A DNA stretch of 5,258 nucleotides, from contig JAAHIC010000369.1 of NCBI GenBank assembly GCA_010671965.1, forward strand, positions 1 to 5,258, given 5' to 3'. The position numbers and the translations under genes are program-made. The notes below the pieces were generated by a model. The model was not told the DNA's origin. It made no database searches and saw only the letters and a program-made list of their open reading frames with translations. Below are positions 1 through 5,258 of this stretch, one piece after another. The first letter of the stretch is position 1; each line of letters starts with the position of its first letter. Source of the stretch: Leptolyngbya sp. SIO4C5. GTDB lineage: Bacteria > Cyanobacteriota > Cyanobacteriia > Phormidesmidales > Phormidesmidaceae.

Positions 1-90
1 TCACTAGATCAGTATTTAGAGCATACACCTTAGAAAATTAATGTGCTAATAGAGTTTTTGCAGTGCGTAACATGAGAGAACATCTGTCTG

Positions 91-130
91 TTTACCGTCA
101 GCAATCTAGCTAGTAGCCGCTGAGGGTAAA
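91..130. repeat. Imperfect inverted repeat (stem-loop 1) in the pheT leader
   Basis: The arms are TTTACCGTCAGC (91-102) and GCTGAGGGTAAA (119-130). Eleven of 12 positions pair, with a single G-G mismatch, around a 16-base loop that contains the palindrome TAGCTA. No T-run follows, so it does not look like an ordinary intrinsic terminator. It may be a protein-binding site, a cruciform, or an RNA hairpin if transcription starts upstream. Function is unknown; only the pairing is seen. Confidence 0.6.
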
Positions 131-179
131 CTGCAAGGTTGTTGTTTGAAGTTAGCGCCATAAGCCTAGCTGGCTCAGG

Positions 180-226
180 TTTTACCGGGCAATCGCTCAG
201 GCGATCGCCCAGCAGAAACGGTAAAA
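180..226. repeat. Nested inverted repeat (stem-loop 2) just upstream of pheT
   Basis: The outer arms TTTTACCG (180-187) and CGGTAAAA (219-226) match perfectly. Inside them, 187-196 pairs with 201-210 (GGGC plus ATCGC against GCGAT plus GCCC, one A-C mismatch) around a TCAG tetraloop; G187 can belong to either stem. The inner 3' arm contains a HIP1 octamer (201-208). The structure ends 46 bases before the pheT start codon and overlaps a possible -10 box. It may act on pheT transcription or translation, but no function is shown by the sequence. Confidence 0.6.
201..208. repeat. HIP1 octamer GCGATCGC, first of six in the window
   Basis: HIP1 is a palindrome strongly over-represented in many cyanobacterial genomes. 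Exact copies start at 201 (pheT leader), 1087, 1184 and 2098 (inside pheT), 4118 (inside gnd) and 5031 (downstream of pdxH). Near matches such as CGATCGCG at 4852 are also frequent. The coding copies lie in normal reading frame and disrupt nothing. Their use here is as a marker of a cyanobacterial genome. Confidence 0.9.
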
Positions 227-227
227 T
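222..227 (+). promoter_or_regulatory. Possible -10 box for pheT
   Basis: TAAAAT differs from TATAAT at one position and would give a 5' UTR of roughly 40 bases. No convincing -35 hexamer lies 16-18 bases upstream; that position falls inside the stem-loop 2 hairpin. This is a weak call based on one hexamer. Confidence 0.25.
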
Positions 228-272
228 AAATGCGCTAAAGCCCTACTCACTATCTTCATCTTCACAAGCCCG

Positions 273-2717
273 ATGCGCATTTCCTTAAACTGGCTGCAAG
301 AATACGTCGATATCGATCTCCCCGCCGAGGCGCTAGCCGAGGCGTTAACGATGGCTGGATTTGAGGTAGAAGATATTGAAGATCGCTGGACTTGGGCCGA
401 TGGCGTCGTCGTCGGTAAGGTACTGCAGCGCGATCCCCATCCCGATGCCGATAAGCTGAGCGTTTGTCAGGTAGATATTGGAGCTGAGCAGCCTTCGACG
501 ATTGTGTGCGGAGCGGCCAATGTGGAAGCCGACATCTATGTGGCCGTAGCCAAAGTCGATACCTATTTGCCCGTTGTTAACCTCAAAATCAAGCCGCGCA
601 AGCTGCGGGGAGTCCCTTCAGCCGGCATGATTTGTTCACTGGCTGAGCTGGGGCTAGCAAAAGATTCAGCCGGCATTCATGTTTTTTCAGCGGATAAAGA
701 CCTACAGGTCGGCCAGGATGTGCGGCCTTTGCTGGGCCTAGATGATGTTGTTTTAGATCTCACCTCAACGGCCAACCGAGCCGATGCCCTGAGCTTAGTG
801 GGCGTGGCCCGCGAGGTTGCGGCAATTACGGGCAAGCCCCTGAAGCTGCCGCTAACGCCCAATCCTCATATAGCAGACAGTCAAACCAGTCTCACGATTG
901 GTCTACCCGATGCCAAAGCCTGCCCCATCTATATCGGCACGGTTTTAGAGCAGATCAAAATTGGCCCTTCGCCAACCTGGTTGCAGCGGCGGCTAGAAGC
1001 AACCGGAACTCGATCGATCAATAACATTGTTGATATTACTAACTACGTGCTGCTGGAGTGGGGCCAGCCGCTACACGCTTTCGATCGCGATCGCCTCTGT
1101 GCCGCCGCAGGCAGCAACGATCTGACATTAGGCGTCCGGTTTGCCAAGGAGAAGGAATCCTTGAAAACGCTAGATGACCAAACGCGATCGCTTAAATCCG
1201 AAACGCTATTGATTACGGCCAACGATCAGCCCGTAGCGCTGGCAGGCGTCATGGGGGGAGCTGATACCGAAGTACACGATGGCACCCAAAACGTTGTTTT
1301 AGAAGCTGCCTATTTTGACTCAGCCGCTATTCGGCGCTCTGCCCGCAGCCAGGGACTCCGCACCGAAGCCTCAGCCCGCTACGAGCGCGGCGTCAATCCG
1401 GCAGAACTGGTGCTGGCCTGCAACCGCGCCCTGCAGCTGATGCAGGATTTAGCTAGCGCTAAGATTACGGCCCAAGCAACTGAGCGTACCGCGATCGGCA
1501 AAATTACCCCGACTCGCACCATCGAACTGCGTTTAGAGCGAGTGCATCAAACTTTGGGGCCGGTGCGTGAGTCTGGTGAAGTGGTGCAGCTCACAGCCAA
1601 AACGGTTGAAAGGGTTTTATCTAAGCTGGGATGCGAGGCCACGCCAACCAGCACTGCAGGGGTTTGGCAGGTGAAGGTTCCCCCCTATCGCTACCGCGAT
1701 CTAGAGCGCGAGATTGATCTGATTGAGGAAATTGCCCGTCTCTATGGCTATGATCACTTTGCCGACACGCTGCCCAGTGAAACGGGGGCAGGCTACCTAT
1801 CACCAGAAGTAGCGCTGGCCCGCCGACTGAGAGAAGCATTCCGGGCAGCAGGACTGACGGAGCTAATGCACTACTCCGTTACTAAGCCAATGACTGACAA
1901 TCAGGTGACATTGGCAAATCCGCTGCTGCCGGAGTATTCAGCGCTGCGGGCTGATCTAATCTCTGGTTTGATCGATGCGTTTCAGTTCAACTTAGAGCAG
2001 GGCAACGGAGCGCTGAACGGGTTTGAGATTGGCCGCATTTTTCAGCAAGAGGCAGCGGGTATTATCGAAAGCGAAAAAGTGGGCGGTATTTTGGGGGGCG
2101 ATCGCCGTCAAGGACACTGGGTCACGAGCGGCCAGCCCCAACCCATGTCCTGGTACGAAGCCAAAGGTAGCTTAGAGGCAGTCTTCCAAAAGCTGGGACT
2201 GACCGTAGCCTATCGCCCAGAGGCCGAAGACGCCCGCCTGCATCCGGGCCGGACGGCTTCGCTGTGGGTGCGGGGCAAAACGCGCCTGGGTCTGTTCGGG
2301 CAGCTACACCCAGAACTGAGACGCGAGCGAGATCTGCCCGACGAGGTCTATGTATTTCAGCTAGACTGGCCGACCATTGTGAGCTGTCTGCAGAAGCAAA
2401 CCGGAGAGGCAATCGAATTTCAGCCGTTCTCAGCCTATCCGGCCTCAGATCGGGATTTGGCTTTCTTTGCCCCCGTTGAGGTTGCCGTTGCCGATCTAGA
2501 GCGGTCTATGGCACAAGCGGGCGGCAAGCTGTTAGAGTCAATCACCCTATTTGACGAGTATCAGGGTAAAAACGTCCCTGAGGGTCAACGCAGCCTCGCC
2601 TTCCGGTTGGTTTACCGCTCATTAGATCGCACCCTGACTGATGCCGACATTGAGCCAGTGCATCAAAAAGTTCGTCAGGCACTTTCTAAAAAGTTCCAGG
2701 TGAACTTACGGAGCTAA
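273..2717 (+). CDS. pheT: Phenylalanine--tRNA ligase beta subunit
   Basis: This is the beta chain of the cytoplasmic alpha2-beta2 enzyme that charges tRNA-Phe; in this family it carries tRNA contacts and the editing site, while the alpha chain (PheS) holds the aminoacylation site. At 814 residues it has normal bacterial length. Domains in order: N-terminal start [20 protein letters not shown]-like tRNA-binding domain (about 40-150, with [11 protein letters not shown] at 55-65); B3/B4 editing domain (about 210-380, with GQPLHAFD, His268, Glu344, and GLRTEAS with Thr364 and Ala366, residues that correspond to known editing-site positions); B5 domain (about 415-495) with Asp476, Asp482, Glu485 and Glu486 in the spacing known for the Mg2+ site at the alpha interface; a catalytic-like core (about 500-700); and a C-terminal FDX-ACB anticodon-binding domain (about 718-813). 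The ATG at 273 fits the family N-terminus exactly, although no Shine-Dalgarno site precedes it. No pheS is adjacent, as is usual in cyanobacteria. Confidence 0.98.
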   Translation: MRISLNWLQEYVDIDLPAEALAEALTMAGFEVEDIEDRWTWADGVVVGKVLQRDPHPDADKLSVCQVDIGAEQPSTIVCGAANVEADIYVAVAKVDTYLPVVNLKIKPRKLRGVPSAGMICSLAELGLAKDSAGIHVFSADKDLQVGQDVRPLLGLDDVVLDLTSTANRADALSLVGVAREVAAITGKPLKLPLTPNPHIADSQTSLTIGLPDAKACPIYIGTVLEQIKIGPSPTWLQRRLEATGTRSINNIVDITNYVLLEWGQPLHAFDRDRLCAAAGSNDLTLGVRFAKEKESLKTLDDQTRSLKSETLLITANDQPVALAGVMGGADTEVHDGTQNVVLEAAYFDSAAIRRSARSQGLRTEASARYERGVNPAELVLACNRALQLMQDLASAKITAQATERTAIGKITPTRTIELRLERVHQTLGPVRESGEVVQLTAKTVERVLSKLGCEATPTSTAGVWQVKVPPYRYRDLEREIDLIEEIARLYGYDHFADTLPSETGAGYLSPEVALARRLREAFRAAGLTELMHYSVTKPMTDNQVTLANPLLPEYSALRADLISGLIDAFQFNLEQGNGALNGFEIGRIFQQEAAGIIESEKVGGILGGDRRQGHWVTSGQPQPMSWYEAKGSLEAVFQKLGLTVAYRPEAEDARLHPGRTASLWVRGKTRLGLFGQLHPELRRERDLPDEVYVFQLDWPTIVSCLQKQTGEAIEFQPFSAYPASDRDLAFFAPVEVAVADLERSMAQAGGKLLESITLFDEYQGKNVPEGQRSLAFRLVYRSLDRTLTDADIEPVHQKVRQALSKKFQVNLRS

Positions 2718-2808
2718 GCTCTAAAGAAAACCTGAGGGCTATCGGCTATTTTTTAAAAACTCTCTTACCCTGTTTACCAAGTAGCGACATTCACTTTCTG
2801 AAGTAAGC
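2718..2808. other. pheT-gnd spacer, no clear terminator
   Basis: This gap contains a direct repeat GGCTAT (2737-2742 and 2744-2749) running into TTTTTTAAAAA (2749-2759), then two copies of TTACC (2765-2769 and 2774-2778) nine bases apart. I could not form a convincing GC-rich hairpin before the T-run, so read-through from pheT into gnd is possible. No promoter with both hexamers is evident, and no NtcA-type GTA-N8-TAC site was found. Confidence 0.4.
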
Positions 2809-2812
2809 AGGA
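2809..2812 (+). promoter_or_regulatory. Shine-Dalgarno site of gnd
   Basis: AGGA lies five bases before the ATG at 2818. It is the only clear Shine-Dalgarno match among the three complete genes here. It supports that ATG as the start, which is also where the family N-terminus begins. Confidence 0.6.
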
Positions 2813-2817
2813 AATCT

Positions 2818-4257
2818 ATGGCACAGAGTTTTGGTGTAATTGGTCTAGCGGTCATGGGAGAAAACCTGGCGCTGAATGTAGAGCGCAACGGTTTTCCGGT
2901 AGCCGTATACAACCGCACCGCTGAAAAGACCGACGCTTTTATGGCCCAGCGGGCAGAAGGCAAAAACGTTAAAGCCACATACTCCTTAGAGGAGTTTGTC
3001 AGTTCTCTAGAGCGTCCTCGCCGCATTTTGGTGATGGTGAAGGCGGGCAGCCCGGTAGACGCAGTCATTGGTCAACTAAAGCCGCTGCTGCAGGAAGACG
3101 ACATGATCATCGATGGCGGCAACTCCCTCTACGAAGACACGGAGCGCCGGGTTAAGGAGCTAGAGTCTACCGGACTTAGCTTTATTGGCATGGGCGTTAG
3201 CGGCGGCGAAGAAGGGGCGCTGAATGGCCCTAGTCTGATGCCGGGTGGAACCAAGGCAGCCTATGATTCTATCGAACCGATTGTCACTAAGATTGCGGCT
3301 CAGGTAGATGATGGCCCCTGCGTCACTTATATTGGCCCCGGTGGATCAGGGCACTACGTCAAGATGGTGCACAACGGCATTGAGTACGGCGATATGCAGC
3401 TGATTGCCGAAGCCTACGATTTGCTCAAGAACAGCCTGGGACTGAACCATAACCAGCTACACGAAGTTTTCTCAGAGTGGAATACGACTGAGGAACTTGA
3501 TTCTTTTCTGGTAGAAATCACGTCCGACATTTTCACCAAGATGGATGAGGAAACGGGTAAGCCTTTAGTTGAGGTGATTCTAGACGCAGCCGGACAGAAG
3601 GGAACCGGACGCTGGACAGTGGTGAATGCGCTGCAAATTGGCGTTACTATTCCCACAATTACGGCAGCGGTCAATGCCCGGATCATGTCGGCCCAGAAAC
3701 AGGCGCGGGTAGCGGCTTCCAAACAGCTTAGCGGGCCGACGGCAAAATTTGACGGCGATACCCAAGCGTTCATCAACAAGATTCGGGACGCGCTTTACTG
3801 CTCTAAAATTTGCTCTTACGCTCAGGGCATGGAACTGCTCGGTGTCGCGTCTAAAGAATTTAACTACGACCTCAATCTGAGCGAGACGGCGCGGATTTGG
3901 AAGGGGGGCTGCATTATTCGCGCCCGCTTCCTGGACAAAATCAAGCACGCTTTCCAGGAAGACCCCAATCTGCCCAATCTGCTGCTTGCGCCTGAGTTTA
4001 AGCAGACCATCTTAGACCGGCAGGCCGCCTGGCGTGAAGTGATTGCGATGGCAGCCAGCATTGGCATTCCCGTACCTGCCTTTAGCGCGTCGCTGGACTA
4101 TTTTGATAGCTACCGCCGCGATCGCCTGCCGCAAAACCTGACCCAGGCCCAGCGGGACTACTTCGGTGCTCACACCTATGAGCGAGTAGATAAATCGGGC
4201 AGCTTCCACACGGACTGGTTCCATGCTGATGAGGCGGTAGAACCTGCTAAGGTCTAG
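2818..4257 (+). CDS. gnd: 6-phosphogluconate dehydrogenase, decarboxylating
   Basis: This enzyme converts 6-phosphogluconate and NADP+ to ribulose 5-phosphate, CO2 and NADPH in the cytosolic oxidative pentose phosphate pathway, a main route of dark sugar catabolism in cyanobacteria. At 479 residues it is typical of the long, homodimeric form. The N-terminal Rossmann fold begins with the nucleotide-binding motif GLAVMGENLAL (9-19), and Asn32-Arg33-Thr34 after the second strand is the usual NADP+-phosphate pocket. Substrate and catalytic residues are present: Asn102, Ser128-Gly-Gly, Lys182 (general base), His185-Asn186, Glu189 (general acid), Tyr190 and Arg288. The family signature ILDAAGQKGTGRW spans 254-266 with Lys261. 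The C-terminal tail that reaches into the partner subunit carries Arg446 and His452. The gene starts 100 bases after pheT on the same strand; co-transcription is possible but unproven. The common partners zwf and opcA are not in the window. Confidence 0.98.
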   Translation: MAQSFGVIGLAVMGENLALNVERNGFPVAVYNRTAEKTDAFMAQRAEGKNVKATYSLEEFVSSLERPRRILVMVKAGSPVDAVIGQLKPLLQEDDMIIDGGNSLYEDTERRVKELESTGLSFIGMGVSGGEEGALNGPSLMPGGTKAAYDSIEPIVTKIAAQVDDGPCVTYIGPGGSGHYVKMVHNGIEYGDMQLIAEAYDLLKNSLGLNHNQLHEVFSEWNTTEELDSFLVEITSDIFTKMDEETGKPLVEVILDAAGQKGTGRWTVVNALQIGVTIPTITAAVNARIMSAQKQARVAASKQLSGPTAKFDGDTQAFINKIRDALYCSKICSYAQGMELLGVASKEFNYDLNLSETARIWKGGCIIRARFLDKIKHAFQEDPNLPNLLLAPEFKQTILDRQAAWREVIAMAASIGIPVPAFSASLDYFDSYRRDRLPQNLTQAQRDYFGAHTYERVDKSGSFHTDWFHADEAVEPAKV

Positions 4258-4277
4258 TTTCTGCCCCAGATTCGTTC

Positions 4278-4315
4278 CGTAGGGGCACGGCAATGTTGTA
4301 TGTCGTGCCCCTACG
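4278..4315. repeat. Perfect palindromic hairpin between gnd and pdxH
   Basis: CGTAGGGGCACG (4278-4289) is the exact reverse complement of CGTGCCCCTACG (4304-4315). Three more pairs (G-T wobble, C-G, A-T at 4290-4292 with 4301-4303) extend the stem to 15 bp around an 8-base loop (4293-4300). It starts 20 bases after the gnd stop. The downstream sequence is T-rich but interrupted (TGTTCTATTTTCTTTC), so it could end gnd transcription without being a textbook terminator. The GTAGGGGCACG core resembles short palindromic repeats seen many times between genes in cyanobacteria; that resemblance is from memory and was not searched. Confidence 0.7.
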
Positions 4316-4329
4316 ATGTTCTATTTTCT

Positions 4330-4360
4330 TTCACAATAGGAAAGTCATATAAAATTTAAT
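4330..4360 (+). promoter_or_regulatory. Candidate promoter of pdxH
   Basis: This AT-rich stretch holds TTCACA (4330-4335; 5 of 6 to TTGACA) and possible -10 boxes TATAAA (4348-4353) and TTTAAT (4355-4360), each 5 of 6 to TATAAT. The spacings are 12 and 19 bases, so neither pair is ideal; TATAAA with a poor -35 at 4325-4330 would have a 17-base spacer. The likely 5' UTR would be very short. Placement downstream of the palindrome suggests that pdxH has its own promoter. Confidence 0.35.
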
Positions 4361-4368
4361 CCGCAGGC

Positions 4369-5007
4369 ATGAACATTGCTGATTTGCGCCAAGAGTACAC
4401 CCAGGCGGGGCTGGAGCGCAAAACGCTAAAAGAAAATCCCTTTAAGCAGTTTGAGCTGTGGTTTCAGCAGGCGTGTGAGGCCGAACTAACCGAGCCTAAC
4501 GCGATGGTATTGGCCACAGCGGCGGCAGCGGCGGCCCCTTTTCAGCGGACAGTCCTGCTGAAGTATTTTGATAGCAATGGACTGGTTTTCTTTACCAACT
4601 ATGGCAGCCGCAAAGCCCAGCAAATTGACGCTAACCCCCAAGTTTCGCTTTTATTCCTGTGGCTGCCGCTAGAGCGACAGGTGCATATTACCGGCAGGGC
4701 GGCCAGGATTTCAGCCGACGAGTCGCTGCAATATTTTTTAAGTCGGCCCAGGGGCAGTCAGCTAGGCGCTTGGACATCACAGCAGAGCGCCGTGATCCCT
4801 TCGCGCCAGTTTTTAGAAGCCCAGTTTGAAGCAATACAGCAGAAGTTTGCCGATCGCGAGATCCCGCTGCCCGATTTTTGGGGTGGCTATCGGGTGGTGC
4901 CCACCAGCTTTGAGTTCTGGCAAGGCCGACCCAAGCGGCTGCACGATCGCTTTTTATATACTCCGGCTGAGAGCGGTCGCTGGCAGATTCAGCGGCTTTC
5001 CCCCTAG
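4369..5007 (+). CDS. pdxH: Pyridoxamine/pyridoxine 5'-phosphate oxidase
   Basis: This FMN-dependent cytosolic homodimer oxidises pyridoxine 5'-phosphate or pyridoxamine 5'-phosphate to pyridoxal 5'-phosphate with O2, making hydrogen peroxide. The 212 residues match the family (about 210-220) and form one split-barrel flavin domain. Arg60, Lys65, Arg81-Lys82, Gln104, Tyr122, Arg126, Ser130, Trp184, Arg190, His192 and Arg194 all fall at a constant offset of seven from the FMN- and PLP-contacting residues I recall for E. coli PdxH, so the active site looks intact. The family signature FEFWQGRPKRLHDR is at 181-194 and the protein ends with the usual WxIxRLxP. The ATG at 4369 is fixed: an in-frame TAA lies at 4357-4359 and the next Met is residue 46. 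No good Shine-Dalgarno precedes it. A six-alanine run (51-56) replaces the usual polar turn before Arg60. Spacing from gnd (111 bases, with a palindrome) suggests separate transcription. Confidence 0.97.
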   Translation: MNIADLRQEYTQAGLERKTLKENPFKQFELWFQQACEAELTEPNAMVLATAAAAAAPFQRTVLLKYFDSNGLVFFTNYGSRKAQQIDANPQVSLLFLWLPLERQVHITGRAARISADESLQYFLSRPRGSQLGAWTSQQSAVIPSRQFLEAQFEAIQQKFADREIPLPDFWGGYRVVPTSFEFWQGRPKRLHDRFLYTPAESGRWQIQRLSP

Positions 5008-5042
5008 GGCTGCTGAACTTACAGCAAGTGGCGATCGCGGTG

Positions 5043-5062
5043 CCCTACTTTTTAAGTATGGG
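5043..5062. terminator. Hairpin between convergent genes, possible bidirectional terminator
   Basis: CCCTACTT (5043-5050) pairs with AAGTA and GGG (5054-5058 and 5060-5062) across one bulged T, with a TTT loop, giving eight base pairs. It lies between pdxH and the minus-strand gene that points toward it, where a shared terminator would be expected. Neither side has a proper T-run after the stem (plus side TAGAAAATAG), so termination is uncertain. A rival reading pairs AGTGG (5027-5031) with CTACT (5046-5050) directly before the T-run at 5049-5053; the two structures exclude each other. Confidence 0.3.
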
Positions 5063-5157
5063 TAGAAAATAGCGGGGGCTTTGAGCTAGTGGACGGGTTT
5101 AGTCGTAGGGCTAATCAGCTTTGCTGTCTTTACTCAAACAGCGGCGGCTGAACTGGC

Positions 5158-5258
5158 TTAGTTGAAAAACGACTGAATCAGTTCAATCAGCTGCTTTATT
5201 TCAATCGGCTTGGATAAATGGGCCTGAAAGCCAGCAGCAAATTTTTGCCGCTGGCTTA
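5158..5258 (-). CDS. C-terminal end of a response-regulator receiver domain protein (partial)
   Basis: Read on the minus strand, the last 32 codons give a tail containing FAAGFQAHLSKPIE followed by IKQLIELIQSFFN and a TAA stop (5158-5160). The pattern G-F-x-A-H-L-x-K-P, then a helix ending at the C-terminus, is the end of a CheY-like receiver: the Lys-Pro corresponds to the conserved Lys109-Pro110 of CheY in the phosphorylation pocket, followed by beta-5 and alpha-5. The wording 'AGFQAHLSKPI' is most typical of receivers at the C-terminus of hybrid histidine kinases in cyanobacteria. The phospho-acceptor Asp and anything upstream lie outside the window, so a free response regulator and a large hybrid kinase cannot be told apart. 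The gene is convergent with pdxH and 150 bases from it. Confidence 0.8.
   Translation of the reverse strand, partial: SQRQKFAAGFQAHLSKPIEIKQLIELIQSFFN

Noticed and set aside
1..33. A short open frame (tail SLDQYLEHTP, stop TAG at 31-33) that might be the end of an upstream gene
   Set aside because: Only ten codons, with no recognisable family signal; another frame is open to a stop at 37-39, so nothing favours this one.
91..272. T-box riboswitch controlling pheT
   Set aside because: No T-box consensus, specifier loop or terminator with T-run could be recognised, and T-boxes are chiefly a Firmicutes mechanism.
2749..2759. T-run TTTTTTAAAAA after pheT as an intrinsic terminator
   Set aside because: The preceding bases form a direct repeat (GGCTAT twice), not an inverted repeat, so no stable hairpin precedes the T-run.
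2739..3068. 109-codon minus-strand open frame across the start of gnd
   Set aside because: It is antisense to the well-supported gnd N-terminus and spacer, with low-complexity composition and no family signal.
3414..4293. Several overlapping minus-strand open frames antisense to gnd
   Set aside because: They are mirror frames of a GC-moderate coding region; none has a ribosome site or recognisable domain.
2718..4368. pheT, gnd and pdxH as one functional operon or new system
   Set aside because: The gaps are about 100 bases, a palindrome and a candidate promoter separate pdxH, and the three functions are unrelated housekeeping steps.
4826..5065. 79-codon open frame overlapping the end of pdxH in another plus frame
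   Set aside because: It lies mostly inside pdxH, whose frame has a clear family match through its C-terminus; the alternative product has no recognisable motif.

Overview
The window looks like cyanobacterial chromosome. Six exact copies of the octamer GCGATCGC (HIP1) occur in about 5.3 kb, where under one would be expected by chance. The proteins are of cyanobacterial or general bacterial housekeeping type, and Shine-Dalgarno sites are mostly weak or absent. Genus cannot be set from this sequence alone; a filamentous Leptolyngbya-like lineage is only a guess.

Layout: 1-272 is a non-coding leader with two inverted repeats built on TTTACC/GGTAAA. It is followed by pheT (273-2717, +, phenylalanyl-tRNA synthetase beta chain), a 100-base spacer, and gnd (2818-4257, +, decarboxylating 6-phosphogluconate dehydrogenase). 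A 111-base spacer then holds a perfect 12-bp palindromic hairpin and an AT-rich candidate promoter. Next is pdxH (4369-5007, +, pyridoxamine 5'-phosphate oxidase). A 150-base convergent spacer with a small hairpin leads to the 3' end of a minus-strand gene (5158-5258, cut by the window edge), whose product ends like a CheY-type receiver domain.

The three complete genes serve separate core functions: tRNA charging, the oxidative pentose phosphate pathway (NADPH supply), and PLP synthesis or salvage. They share a strand but are separated by about 100 bases each, and nothing shows that they form a functional operon. All three are full length with their key active-site residues intact. I see no mobile-element gene, CRISPR array, tRNA or rRNA, and no evidence of a new multi-gene system. 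The most interesting material is in the non-coding gaps: the pheT leader, whose repeats can pair in two exclusive ways, and the palindrome between gnd and pdxH, which resembles a dispersed cyanobacterial repeat.
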